Of a DNA stretch of 10,518 bases, positions 1 to 5,846 are shown one piece after another. The stretch spans positions 1 through 10,518 of the forward strand of contig CAIUWU010000023.1 of the NCBI GenBank assembly GCA_903902945.1. Direction: 5' to 3'. Below the pieces are notes generated by a model that did no database searches, had not been told where the DNA came from, and saw nothing but the letters and a program-made list of their open reading frames with translations. The DNA comes from an uncultured Pseudomonadota bacterium. Its GTDB lineage: Bacteria; Pseudomonadota; Gammaproteobacteria; Methylococcales; Methylomonadaceae. The translations under genes were made by a program, and so were the position numbers. Within the stretch, counting starts at the first letter, position 1. Every line of letters begins with the position of its first letter.

Positions 1-2
1 TT

Positions 3-158
3 CAAGAAAAAACAATGCATTATGAAAATCAGTCGCCAAACGGACAAATTGATACAGGCTCTTTGCTAAAAGCCGAGGTGTTGATCTTAAAAATTCAATG
101 CAGGGTTTTAGGAAGGTTGGTTGATGGACTTAATCAGATTGATCCCCACCACGAATAG
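3..158 (+). other. Open frame of unknown origin entering the IS remnant
   Basis: This frame is open from the window edge and stops at TAG 156-158, 16 bases inside the left inverted repeat of the IS remnant. The ATG at 15 would give a peptide beginning MHYENQSPNGQID, with a hydrophobic/basic middle (LLKAEVLILKIQCRVLGRL). It could be the 3' end of a gene cut by the insertion, but about 50 open codons can occur by chance and I recognise no family. A separate ATG at 124 has a good Shine-Dalgarno (AGGAAGG, 110-116) and reads through the left repeat into the orfA frame, ending at 411; this looks fortuitous. I see nothing else in the first 139 bases. Confidence 0.15.
140..155 (+). repeat. Left terminal inverted repeat of IS remnant
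   Basis: TGATCCCCACCACGAA pairs with the right end at 493-508 with three mismatches. It is followed by TAGTGGACATTTTG, a GTGGACA-containing stretch of the kind common just inside IS3-family ends. Confidence 0.65.
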
Positions 159-205
159 TGGACATTTTGAAAAGCGAGAACCCTCAACCGGTGCGAGCTA
201 CTTGT

Positions 206-477
206 ATGAGCACGAAATCGACTGGCAAGAAAACCAGAAACGGGCTGGAGAAGTGGGTGTTGCCAAGGCGGCTAACTCGTTGGAATTACATGAATCCCAG
301 TTCTATAGCTGGCGCAAACAGTTCGAACATGCCCAAAGTGTCAGTGAACGAGAAGCCAGTCTGGCCACAGAAAATGCCCGCTTAAAACGCCAACTGGCTC
401 AGCAAGCCTAGGAGTTGGCGATTTTAAAAAATGCGGCGACGTAGTTCACTCAACCAATCAAGCGAGGTACGCATTGA
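206..477 (+). pseudogene. IS3-family transposase orfA, broken
   Basis: In an intact element OrfA is the small helix-turn-helix/leucine-zipper partner of the DDE integrase. The core here is clear: VGVAKAANSLELHESQFYSWRK, then SEREASLATENARLKRQLAQQA, then (past a TAG at 409-411) ELAILKNAAT, the usual OrfA heptad region and C-terminus. A second TAG (442-444) stands where Tyr is normal before Phe, and the frame ends at TGA 475-477. The likely original start, ATG 206 (MSTKSTGKK), is in a different frame from the core, so a frame change near 235-250 is also needed. The run TTAAAAAAT at 424-432 sits where these elements often carry the A6 slippery site for making OrfAB. With three lesions and no orfB this is dead. 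Confidence 0.75.
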
Positions 478-492
478 TAAAAAAGCATTGAG

Positions 493-508
493 TTGATGAT
501 GGGGATCA
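493..508 (-). repeat. Right terminal inverted repeat of IS remnant
   Basis: Read on the minus strand this is TGATCCCCATCATCAA, matching the left end at 140-155 at 13 of 16 positions. It lies only 15 bases beyond the end of the orfA frame, which shows that everything normally between orfA and the right end (orfB) has been lost. Confidence 0.65.
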
Positions 509-527
509 GCAGAGCCATTGAGGGCCA

Positions 528-1304
528 TTAAAACCTTACGGTTTGACGCTGAAGATAGGCACGGGTTCGCGTTAATGAGTCCAGTAAAGGTGCAGCTCCC
601 GCAATAGCCACAGCGTCAACCAGACAATACCAGGCCGCTACACCGCTGGGAGGATTGCCTTGAGGCAATTTCGACGCTGGATCAATCACCGCCCAAGCCC
701 AGGTGCCGGCAGACGTACCGACCAATTCCAGCCACGAGGTTATAAAAAATGCCCCGAGATACACCGTGGGTGAACGCCCTTTAAATAAGTAGGCCAAAAA
801 CACCATGAATAACACTGCGCCTATCACATCGGGACGCTGGGTCCACTGACTGAGGCCCCATGCAGCCCATAAGCCGCAGAGACTGATTACCACCAGGGCT
901 ATCTTGCGTGCATGGCGCTGGAATAATCCGGAACGACCCAGCGCTACTGCGGTCAGGTAAACCAAACCATGCCCAGGTGGCACGTAGGCAGGTACATTAC
1001 CAAAACGATAGATATAGCCTTGCATATAAATAGAAGCAAAATATTCGCCGACGACCGCAAAGCTGACCGCTACCGCTACCTGGGTTCGTACGTATTTACA
1101 TTCGCCGTGTAAAAAAGCCAGTAAAAACAGCCAGCCAAACAACGCCAGTAAATATTGAAAGTATTTGGGGGCAAAGCCGTCAGTAGTCAGGCAAATAGTG
1201 GTAGTGACGAAAGTAAATATGGCAATAAAGTAATCGCGGCGTCTGTGTTCGCCATGAGCTTCGATACCGGGAAAATGAGGCAATGACAAAAAACGCATAT
1301 TCAA
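528..1304 (-). CDS. Multi-pass membrane protein, unknown function
   Basis: The 258-residue protein is dominated by hydrophobic stretches, about seven predicted transmembrane helices (for example around residues 26-42, 48-64, 75-95, 109-121, 134-150, 161-172 and 183-201 of the TTG-started form). Conserved-looking loops are YRFGNVPAYVPPGHG (near 99-113) and LPQGNPPSGVAAWYC (near 213-227); such Pro/Gly-rich loops suggest a buried functional site. I do not recognise a named family. The start is either TTG 1304 or ATG 1298; ATG (MRFLSLPHF) is the simpler choice, and neither has a clear ribosome site. It begins 9 bases after the stop of the YqaA-type gene, so the two are probably co-transcribed and translationally coupled. 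No terminator is obvious after its TAA. Confidence 0.7.
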   Translation of the reverse strand: MNMRFLSLPHFPGIEAHGEHRRRDYFIAIFTFVTTTICLTTDGFAPKYFQYLLALFGWLFLLAFLHGECKYVRTQVAVAVSFAVVGEYFASIYMQGYIYRFGNVPAYVPPGHGLVYLTAVALGRSGLFQRHARKIALVVISLCGLWAAWGLSQWTQRPDVIGAVLFMVFLAYLFKGRSPTVYLGAFFITSWLELVGTSAGTWAWAVIDPASKLPQGNPPSGVAAWYCLVDAVAIAGAAPLLDSLTRTRAYLQRQTVRF

Positions 1305-1313
1305 TAGCAGAGG

Positions 1314-1739
1314 TTAAATGAAAGCATAGGCAATTGCCGTATAGCGCAGGCATTTGCCGGTCATTATGGCGATCAACGCAGGTAGTGGCGAAAGCCTTAG
1401 CCAGCCTGCCGCGAAACAGAGGCCATCTCCGATCAAGGGCAACCATGAAAACAACAGCGCCCAATGCCCCCATCTCGAAACCCACAGCAAAGCCTTTTGA
1501 TGTTTGGTTTGCGATAAATGCTTGGCGGGATATTTTTTCGCAGTCCATTTTCCCAGCCAACAAGTGGTGAGAGCGCCCAATGTATTGCCCAGAGTTGCAA
1601 TACCGATCAATAAACCGATGGATGCCGCTGCCTGACTGACCAGATAGGCCAGGACCGCTTCGGAGCCACCAGGCGCAATAGTCGAAGAGATGAATGCACT
1701 TAGAAATAAGCCCGGTAAGCCTAGAGATTCAAGAGACAT
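1314..1739 (-). CDS. yqaA: YqaA-type DedA-family inner membrane protein
   Basis: At 141 residues the size matches E. coli YqaA (about 142). The order of motifs also matches: an N-terminal hydrophobic segment with PGGSEAVLAYL (family: PGxSE), GNTLGALTTCWLG, a basic loop, RWGHWALLFSWLPLIGDGLCFAAGWLR (family: SWxPxxGDxLCxxAGWxR), and a C-terminal TGKCLRYTAIAYA. The family belongs to the DedA/SNARE-associated (VTT) fold. Related DedA proteins act in membrane lipid recycling or ion homeostasis; the role of YqaA itself is not settled. The gene starts just after the terminator of the upstream cupredoxin gene, with a very short leader and no evident Shine-Dalgarno (TTTACACTAGCAATCA before ATG). It may therefore depend on read-through or a promoter inside the terminator region. 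Confidence 0.85.
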   Translation of the reverse strand: MSLESLGLPGLFLSAFISSTIAPGGSEAVLAYLVSQAAASIGLLIGIATLGNTLGALTTCWLGKWTAKKYPAKHLSQTKHQKALLWVSRWGHWALLFSWLPLIGDGLCFAAGWLRLSPLPALIAIMTGKCLRYTAIAYAFI

Positions 1740-1752
1740 TGATTGCTAGTGT

Positions 1753-1789
1753 AAAAAAGCCCCTGAGTCATTACTGATTCAGGGGCTTT
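1753..1789 (-). terminator. Intrinsic terminator after the cupredoxin gene
   Basis: On the minus strand an 11-bp perfect stem (arms AAAGCCCCTGA and TCAGGGGCTTT, at 1756-1766 and 1779-1789, 12-base loop) is followed by a run of T (the A-run at 1753-1758). It begins 12 bases after the stop codon of the cupredoxin gene and ends 14 bases before the yqaA-like start, separating the two transcription units. Confidence 0.85.
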
Positions 1790-1800
1790 GCTGAAGATGA

Positions 1801-2703
1801 TTACTTGACTGATGATTTTGGTGAATTCTTTTTAATCAGATGACTGATTAAAGTCAGTGTATAAGCAATAATTTTTTGGATCGATTCGATAATGGAGCCA
1901 ATGATCTCTCCTGGGCTCATACCTTTATATTTTCTGGCCAGTGCCGGCGCTATCAGGAAGCCGATGGCTAAACCGATGATGGTAGTTCCGGAGATGCCGC
2001 TATCGGTCTCGGTTGCAGCCGTATTGTCAGCCGTCGCTGCGGCTGAATTAGCGCTGCTGGCATCTGCTGAAGGCGTACTGGATTCAGCTGAAGTGCTTTC
2101 TTCCGGTGTATAGGGTTTGCCGCTATAGTCATCGGGAAATACGCTATTGGTAACCCCAGGAATGCTAGGCAGGTCTTCTGCACCTTTACCGACCTTCAAT
2201 TGCGCTTTCATGCCTTTTTCCATGTGTTGGGCGATATCGCAATGCACCAGGTAAGTTTTGTCGCCAGGCGGCAGAATCAATGTCCCGGTTACCTCGCCTG
2301 GGCCGCTCACTTCAAGGTGAAACATGCCTTTAGGGTAAAGGTATTTAGGTAAGCCATGCATCATCCACTGATGACGGATTTCATCTTCGTTGATGAAATG
2401 CACAGTCAGCTTGGTACAAGGCTCAAACTGGAATTCTTGCTGATCGAAGGCATACATGGTGCCGGGGAATTTTTCTGAATACTTATGACCGGCACGAACC
2501 GTGATTTCTTTGGTCGCTTCGATTTTGTCGCAACCTCCCGGCAGGGTATCCGTGTTTTGTCCCATTACCATGCCACCATCCATATCCATAAGATGGCCGT
2601 CACCATGATTCATCATGTTGGTATGGTCTTGAAACTCTTTAGCAGAAACTGAAGTAACAGACAGCGCCCCTATTAATGCGGCTATGACTACTTTTTTGTC
2701 CAT
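1801..2703 (-). CDS. Exported, membrane-anchored cupredoxin with Met/His-rich N-terminus
   Basis: Likely a periplasmic copper-binding or electron-transfer protein. Residues 1-21 form a signal peptide (cleavage after SVSA). Residues 27-47 are a Met/His-rich segment (H27, M30, M31, H33, H37, M39, M41, M45, M47), a typical flexible copper-acquiring sequence. Residues 58-172 look like a cupredoxin fold, with H111 (RHQWMMHG) and C155, H160, M165 (C-x4-H-x4-M) as candidate type 1 copper ligands. C58 and C96 are additional cysteines. A Ser/Ala/Thr-rich linker (199-236) leads to a hydrophobic helix (about 237-256) and a further amphipathic segment (264-290), which would tether the domain to the inner membrane. 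It is the second gene of a unit with the exported protein at 2790-3383. The domain call is fairly sure; the physiological partner is not known from sequence. Confidence 0.8.
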   Translation of the reverse strand: MDKKVVIAALIGALSVTSVSAKEFQDHTNMMNHGDGHLMDMDGGMVMGQNTDTLPGGCDKIEATKEITVRAGHKYSEKFPGTMYAFDQQEFQFEPCTKLTVHFINEDEIRHQWMMHGLPKYLYPKGMFHLEVSGPGEVTGTLILPPGDKTYLVHCDIAQHMEKGMKAQLKVGKGAEDLPSIPGVTNSVFPDDYSGKPYTPEESTSAESSTPSADASSANSAAATADNTAATETDSGISGTTIIGLAIGFLIAPALARKYKGMSPGEIIGSIIESIQKIIAYTLTLISHLIKKNSPKSSVK

Positions 2704-2747
2704 TTGTGTTCTCTGTGACTGAGGAAAATATGGAAATAGATGGGTTT

Positions 2748-2782
2748 AAAAGCCCTATCAACCAACACAGGTTGACAGGGCT
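2748..2782 (-). terminator. Intercistronic hairpin, possible partial terminator
   Basis: A 13-position stem with one internal mismatch (arms 2751-2763 and 2770-2782, 6-base loop) is followed on the minus strand by only three further T before AAACCC. It lies between the stop of the first copper-type gene (2790) and the start of the cupredoxin gene (2703). A short T tract and a mismatch suggest partial termination or transcript stabilisation rather than a full stop, which would set different expression levels for the two genes. Confidence 0.55.
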
Positions 2783-2789
2783 GACATGA

Positions 2790-3383
2790 TTAGAACTGTT
2801 TTAGCTTGCCGAGAATGTCGTCGATTTTAGCTTTGACGCCGGCGTTAGACAGGTAGGCAGCATAGATAAGACCTATCAAAACCAGCAGATACAAGCCAAT
2901 GCTGCCTTTGCTGGTAGGTTGACCTTTACCGGCCTGGAAGCTCATGTGAGCATCAAGTCTTTCACCACTGTCTTGCAGCAAGGTGATGTGAATCAGGTAT
3001 TTACCAACTTCAGAAACGCCTTCGGGCAGGTTGAGTACCACGGTGCCCGATTTGTGTTTTTCAGCAGCCTGGAAAAACACCCGTTTACCTTCTGGTTCTT
3101 TGGTTACTTCGAATTCAATGGCGCGCTTGCGATATCTTTCGTCTTGATAGTCAAAAACGAGCTGAATTGCTGTATCAAGATCAGGCAGATTGCCGCAAAA
3201 TTCTTCAGCGGGATAAGCTTTGGGCTGATAAGCGGTGTAATGAATCCAATGGTCTTTTTCCAGCTCAAATTTACATTGGTCTGTATCGGTACCAGCAGCT
3301 CCGCCATGAGCCCATAGAGCGGATGAAAATAACAAACCTAGTAAGACTAGGAACCCTTTTCTTAAAATATCTGCATTTCTCAT
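2790..3383 (-). CDS. Exported C-terminally anchored protein, mature N-terminus His (putative copper partner)
   Basis: I do not recognise a named family. The 197-residue protein has a signal peptide (1-25, hydrophobic core about 11-23, ALWA cleavage site), giving a predicted mature start of HGGAAG. The periplasmic domain (26-158) has two cysteines (C37, C63) that could form a disulfide, further histidines (H45, H48, H110, H132, H146) and a beta-rich pattern. Near its end, GKYLIHITLLQDSGERLDAHMSF resembles the last strands of an immunoglobulin-like or CopC-like fold. A transmembrane helix (161-179) and a short basic cytoplasmic tail follow. The start ATG has a good Shine-Dalgarno (GGGAAGG, 3388-3394). 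It is the first gene of a unit with the anchored cupredoxin, and both share the signal peptide-domain-anchor plan. A copper-handling role is inferred from that pairing and the N-terminal His. Confidence 0.7.
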   Translation of the reverse strand: MRNADILRKGFLVLLGLLFSSALWAHGGAAGTDTDQCKFELEKDHWIHYTAYQPKAYPAEEFCGNLPDLDTAIQLVFDYQDERYRKRAIEFEVTKEPEGKRVFFQAAEKHKSGTVVLNLPEGVSEVGKYLIHITLLQDSGERLDAHMSFQAGKGQPTSKGSIGLYLLVLIGLIYAAYLSNAGVKAKIDDILGKLKQF

Positions 3384-3406
3384 AGAACCTTCCCATTGAT
3401 AGTTGC

Positions 3407-3556
3407 TTAATTCTTATTATGGTCGTGTGGTAAATACACGTTTTTTTGTATCACCCATTGCCCAAATTCATTGGATTCAACAAGCCCTAACTCTAGCACA
3501 TCACCCCTACCAAATAAAGGTAATCCTGCTTGAGCCAAGACTGTCCGGCCTGACAA
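3407..3556 (-). CDS. Possible small or decayed ORF before the copper-type unit
   Basis: A minus-strand frame is open from 3580 to the TAA at 3407-3409, 23 bases before the ATG of the 197-residue gene. It has no ATG; TTG at 3556 or 3538 are the only plausible early starts. The predicted sequence has a protein-like balance near its end (GLVESNEFGQWVIQKN, then VYLPHDHNKN with two His). Against it are several codons that look uncommon in the neighbouring genes (AGG, GGG, ATA, GGA), no clear ribosome site, and other open frames in the same stretch. It may be a small gene, the tail of a frameshifted pseudogene, or chance. Confidence 0.2.
   Translation of the reverse strand: MSGRTVLAQAGLPLFGRGDVLELGLVESNEFGQWVIQKNVYLPHDHNKN
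3424..3440. promoter_or_regulatory. Small palindrome upstream of the copper-type unit
   Basis: CGTGTGGTAAATACACG has 5-bp inverted arms around a 7-base centre and lies about 40 bases before the ATG at 3383. That position suits an operator or a leader structure for the minus-strand unit. A T-run follows it on the plus strand (3441-3447), so it could alternatively be a weak plus-strand terminator, though no gene upstream on that strand needs one. I do not see a clean promoter for the minus-strand unit. Confidence 0.25.
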
Positions 3557-3603
3557 GCGCTTTGTCTGATAGACGGATTTTTAACAGTTTACCGTAATTT
3601 TTT

Positions 3604-3632
3604 TTGGTCAAGGCTAAGACTGACTTTATAAT
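3604..3632 (+). promoter_or_regulatory. Sigma-70-type promoter for pgi
   Basis: A perfect -10 hexamer TATAAT (3627-3632) lies 17 bases after a weak -35, TTGGTC (3604-3609, three of six consensus bases). Transcription would begin near 3639, giving a leader of about 68 bases before the pgi ATG. The rest of the 323-base gap 3384-3706 holds the palindrome and weak minus-strand frame listed separately; I see nothing else in it. Confidence 0.6.
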
Positions 3633-3706
3633 GCATGCAGATTTTTCCTGCTGTATAGCGATTTTCAGATAGCCTGAAGATATTGTCCTGCGATAACTAG
3701 AAGAAT

Positions 3707-5347
3707 ATGACCAAATTAATCGACTCGCCCGAATGGAATGCTGTTAAGCAACATCACAAGGAAATTGCTGGAAAATTTTGCATGAAGGAGGCGTTTGATC
3801 TAGATCCAAAACGCTTCGAGAAATTCTCTCTGACAGTAGGTGATCTGTTATTCGATTACTCCAAAAATCTGATTACCGAAGAAACTCTGCCTTTACTGAT
3901 TGCCCTGGCTGACCGGGCTGATCTGCGTAGCAAAACTGAAGCGATGTTCAGTGGCTCGATTATCAATACCACTGAAAAACGTGCTGTATTACATACAGCC
4001 TTGCGTAATCGCAGCAACAAACCGGTTTTTTTCGGTGGCCAGGATGTAATGCCTGAAATCAACAAAGTGCTGGTCAGAATGCGCGTTTTTACCGAGCAGG
4101 TCCGCTCGGGAGAATGGAAAGGTTTTAGTGGCAAAGCGATTACTGATGTTGTCAACATTGGCATTGGCGGTTCCGATCTGGGACCTAAAATGGTTGATAC
4201 CGCGCTGAGCGCCTATGGCATGGACAGCCTTAAAACCCACTTTGTATCGAATGTCGACGAAACCGATATCGTTGAGACCTTAAGGCATTTGAATCCTGAA
4301 ACAACACTGTTTCTGATTTCATCCAAAACCTTCGTCACCCAGGAAACCATGACCAATGCCCGTTCGGCACGCAACTGGTTTCTGAAAGCGGCCTCTGATC
4401 CAAAACATATCAGCAAACACTTCATCGCCATCTCAACCAATGTCGAAAAAGTAAAAGAATTTGGCATCGATCCCGACAATATGTTCGAGTTCTGGGACTG
4501 GGTGGGCGGTCGCTACTCGCTCTGGTCAGTGATTGGCTTGTCGATTGCCTTGTATATTGGCATGGACAATTTCGAAGAGTTGCTGAGCGGTGCTTACGAA
4601 GCGGACCAGCATTTCCGTAGCGCGCCATTCGATCAAAACATTCCGGTCATCATGGGTTTGCTGGGCATCTGGTATAACAACTTCTTCGAAGCTGAAACCT
4701 ACGCGATTTTGCCTTACGCTCAATCACTGAAATATTTTGCCGATTATTTCCAGCAGGGCGATATGGAAAGTAATGGCAAAAGTGCGACGATTGATGGTGA
4801 TAAAGTCGATTACAACACCGGGCCTATTATCTGGGGACAGCCGGGGACCAATGGTCAGCATGCTTTTTTCCAGTTAATTCATCAAGGTACCAAGCTGGTG
4901 CCGAGCGATTTTCTGGCTGCAGCACAGAGTCATTACGGTCTTCCTGATCATCATGATATTTTGATTTCCAACTTCCTGGCTCAGGCCGAAGCTTTAATGC
5001 GCGGCAAGTCGGAAGAAGAAGTCCGGCGTGATTTAAGTCATCAACCCGATCTGGACGACGCCTATATCGTCTCCAAAATCTTTGAAGGCAATAAACCTTC
5101 CAATTCATTCCTGTTCAAAAAACTTACCCCCAGAATGCTGGGTACCTTGGTGGCTTTTTATGAGCACAAGATTTTTGTGCAAGGGGTGATCTGGAATATC
5201 AATTCTTTTGATCAGATGGGCGTGGAACTGGGTAAGGTGCTGGCAAAAGCCATTCTGCCGGAACTCAAAAATGATCAAGTCATCAGCAGTCATGATTGCT
5301 CGACTAATGGATTGATCAACGCTTACAAACGTTTACGCAACGCTTAA
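3707..5347 (+). CDS. pgi: Glucose-6-phosphate isomerase
   Basis: Cytosolic enzyme that interconverts glucose 6-phosphate and fructose 6-phosphate; it links glycolysis/gluconeogenesis to hexose, glycogen and (in methylotrophs) ribulose monophosphate cycle fluxes. The 546 residues are full length (E. coli 549). Both family signatures are present: DWVGGRYSLWSVIG (Gly-Gly-Arg at 267-269) and VIWNINSFDQMGVELGK (ending at K510). By alignment with the known enzyme the catalytic residues are E354 (in GDMESNGKS), H385 (in GTNGQHAFFQ) and K510. The sugar-phosphate loops GIGGSDLGP and SSKTFVTQET are intact. The start ATG has only a weak ribosome site (AGAAGA). The gene stands alone on the plus strand with its own promoter, diverges from the copper-type unit and converges on tadA. 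Confidence 0.97.
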   Translation: MTKLIDSPEWNAVKQHHKEIAGKFCMKEAFDLDPKRFEKFSLTVGDLLFDYSKNLITEETLPLLIALADRADLRSKTEAMFSGSIINTTEKRAVLHTALRNRSNKPVFFGGQDVMPEINKVLVRMRVFTEQVRSGEWKGFSGKAITDVVNIGIGGSDLGPKMVDTALSAYGMDSLKTHFVSNVDETDIVETLRHLNPETTLFLISSKTFVTQETMTNARSARNWFLKAASDPKHISKHFIAISTNVEKVKEFGIDPDNMFEFWDWVGGRYSLWSVIGLSIALYIGMDNFEELLSGAYEADQHFRSAPFDQNIPVIMGLLGIWYNNFFEAETYAILPYAQSLKYFADYFQQGDMESNGKSATIDGDKVDYNTGPIIWGQPGTNGQHAFFQLIHQGTKLVPSDFLAAAQSHYGLPDHHDILISNFLAQAEALMRGKSEEEVRRDLSHQPDLDDAYIVSKIFEGNKPSNSFLFKKLTPRMLGTLVAFYEHKIFVQGVIWNINSFDQMGVELGKVLAKAILPELKNDQVISSHDCSTNGLINAYKRLRNA

Positions 5348-5356
5348 AAATATTGC

Positions 5357-5395
5357 GTCTGATCTGCGGTTATCAGAAATAACCGCAGATCAGAC
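5357..5395. terminator. Perfect hairpin between convergent pgi and tadA
   Basis: Arms 5357-5373 and 5379-5395 are perfectly complementary over 17 bp (GTCTGATCTGCGGTTAT and its complement) with a 5-base loop. It sits 10 bases after the pgi stop and 3 bases after (on the minus strand) the tadA stop. No T-run follows directly on the plus strand; on the minus strand TTTTT comes six bases later. It most likely ends or stabilises both converging transcripts. Confidence 0.7.
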
Positions 5396-5398
5396 CAG

Positions 5399-5845
5399 CT
5401 AACGCCGGGCTTTAAAAAAATCCGTCAGCAACTGGGCACAATCGGTTTCTAAAACCCCGCCACACCAGTCGATACGGTGATTCAAAAAATCGGCTTCTGC
5501 CAGTTGCAAGGCATGACAGACCGCCCCCCGTTTCGGATCATAGGCGCCGAACACCAGCCGCTTAATGCGGGCATGCGCGATTGCCCCCATGCACATCACA
5601 CAAGGCTCCAGGGTGACATATAAGGTACAGTCGAGCAGACGATAATTACCCAACCGCTGCCCGGCTTTTCTCAGCGCAACAATTTCTGCATGTGCCGTGG
5701 CGTCGTTAGTCTGGATCGGCTGATTCCAGCCTTCGGCAATGCAGTCATCGTGATAAACAATCAGCGCTCCGACCGGCACTTCGCCTTGTTGTTCTGCGCG
5801 TTGCGCTAACCGGATGGCGTAACGCATCCATTGCTCATCATTCAT
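5399..5845 (-). CDS. tadA: tRNA-specific adenosine deaminase
   Basis: TadA deaminates A34 of tRNA-Arg(ACG) to inosine, letting it read CGU, CGC and CGA; it is essential in most bacteria. The chosen start at 5845 gives 148 residues beginning MNDEQWMRYAIRLAQ, where family members begin. An upstream in-frame start at 5914 would add 23 arginine/serine-rich residues lying wholly inside tsaC and is unlikely. The zinc/catalytic motifs are intact: H52-A-E54 (E54 the proton shuttle) and P81-C82-V-M-C85. The N-terminal EVPVGALIV and NDATAHAE segments are typical. The ATG follows the tsaC TGA by one base (TGA C ATG), so the two are very likely translationally coupled. Confidence 0.95.
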   Translation of the reverse strand: MNDEQWMRYAIRLAQRAEQQGEVPVGALIVYHDDCIAEGWNQPIQTNDATAHAEIVALRKAGQRLGNYRLLDCTLYVTLEPCVMCMGAIAHARIKRLVFGAYDPKRGAVCHALQLAEADFLNHRIDWCGGVLETDCAQLLTDFFKARR

Positions 5846-5846
5846 G

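Larger units (their letters stand above)
140..508 (+). mobile_element. Internally deleted, decayed IS3-family element
   Basis: The two ends match as an inverted repeat, TGATCCCCACCACGAA on the left and TGATCCCCATCATCAA read inward from the right (13 of 16 bases). Both begin TG, as IS3-family ends do. Between them lies only a damaged orfA. The orfB integrase part is absent, so the element is about 370 bp, where intact IS3-family elements are about 1.2-1.5 kb. I see no convincing 3-4 bp target duplication (GAT on the left, GCA on the right), which suggests age or rearrangement. It cannot move on its own. Whether it could be mobilised by a full-length relative elsewhere in the genome is unknown. 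Confidence 0.7.

Noticed and set aside
2919..3317. 132-codon plus-strand frame antisense to the 197-residue exported protein
   Set aside because: It mirrors a gene with signal peptide, membrane anchor and good Shine-Dalgarno; the antisense product shows no motif.
3403..3597. 64-codon plus-strand frame in the intergenic region
   Set aside because: It has only a TTG start, no ribosome site and no recognisable motif, overlaps the weak minus-strand frame and stops before the pgi promoter.
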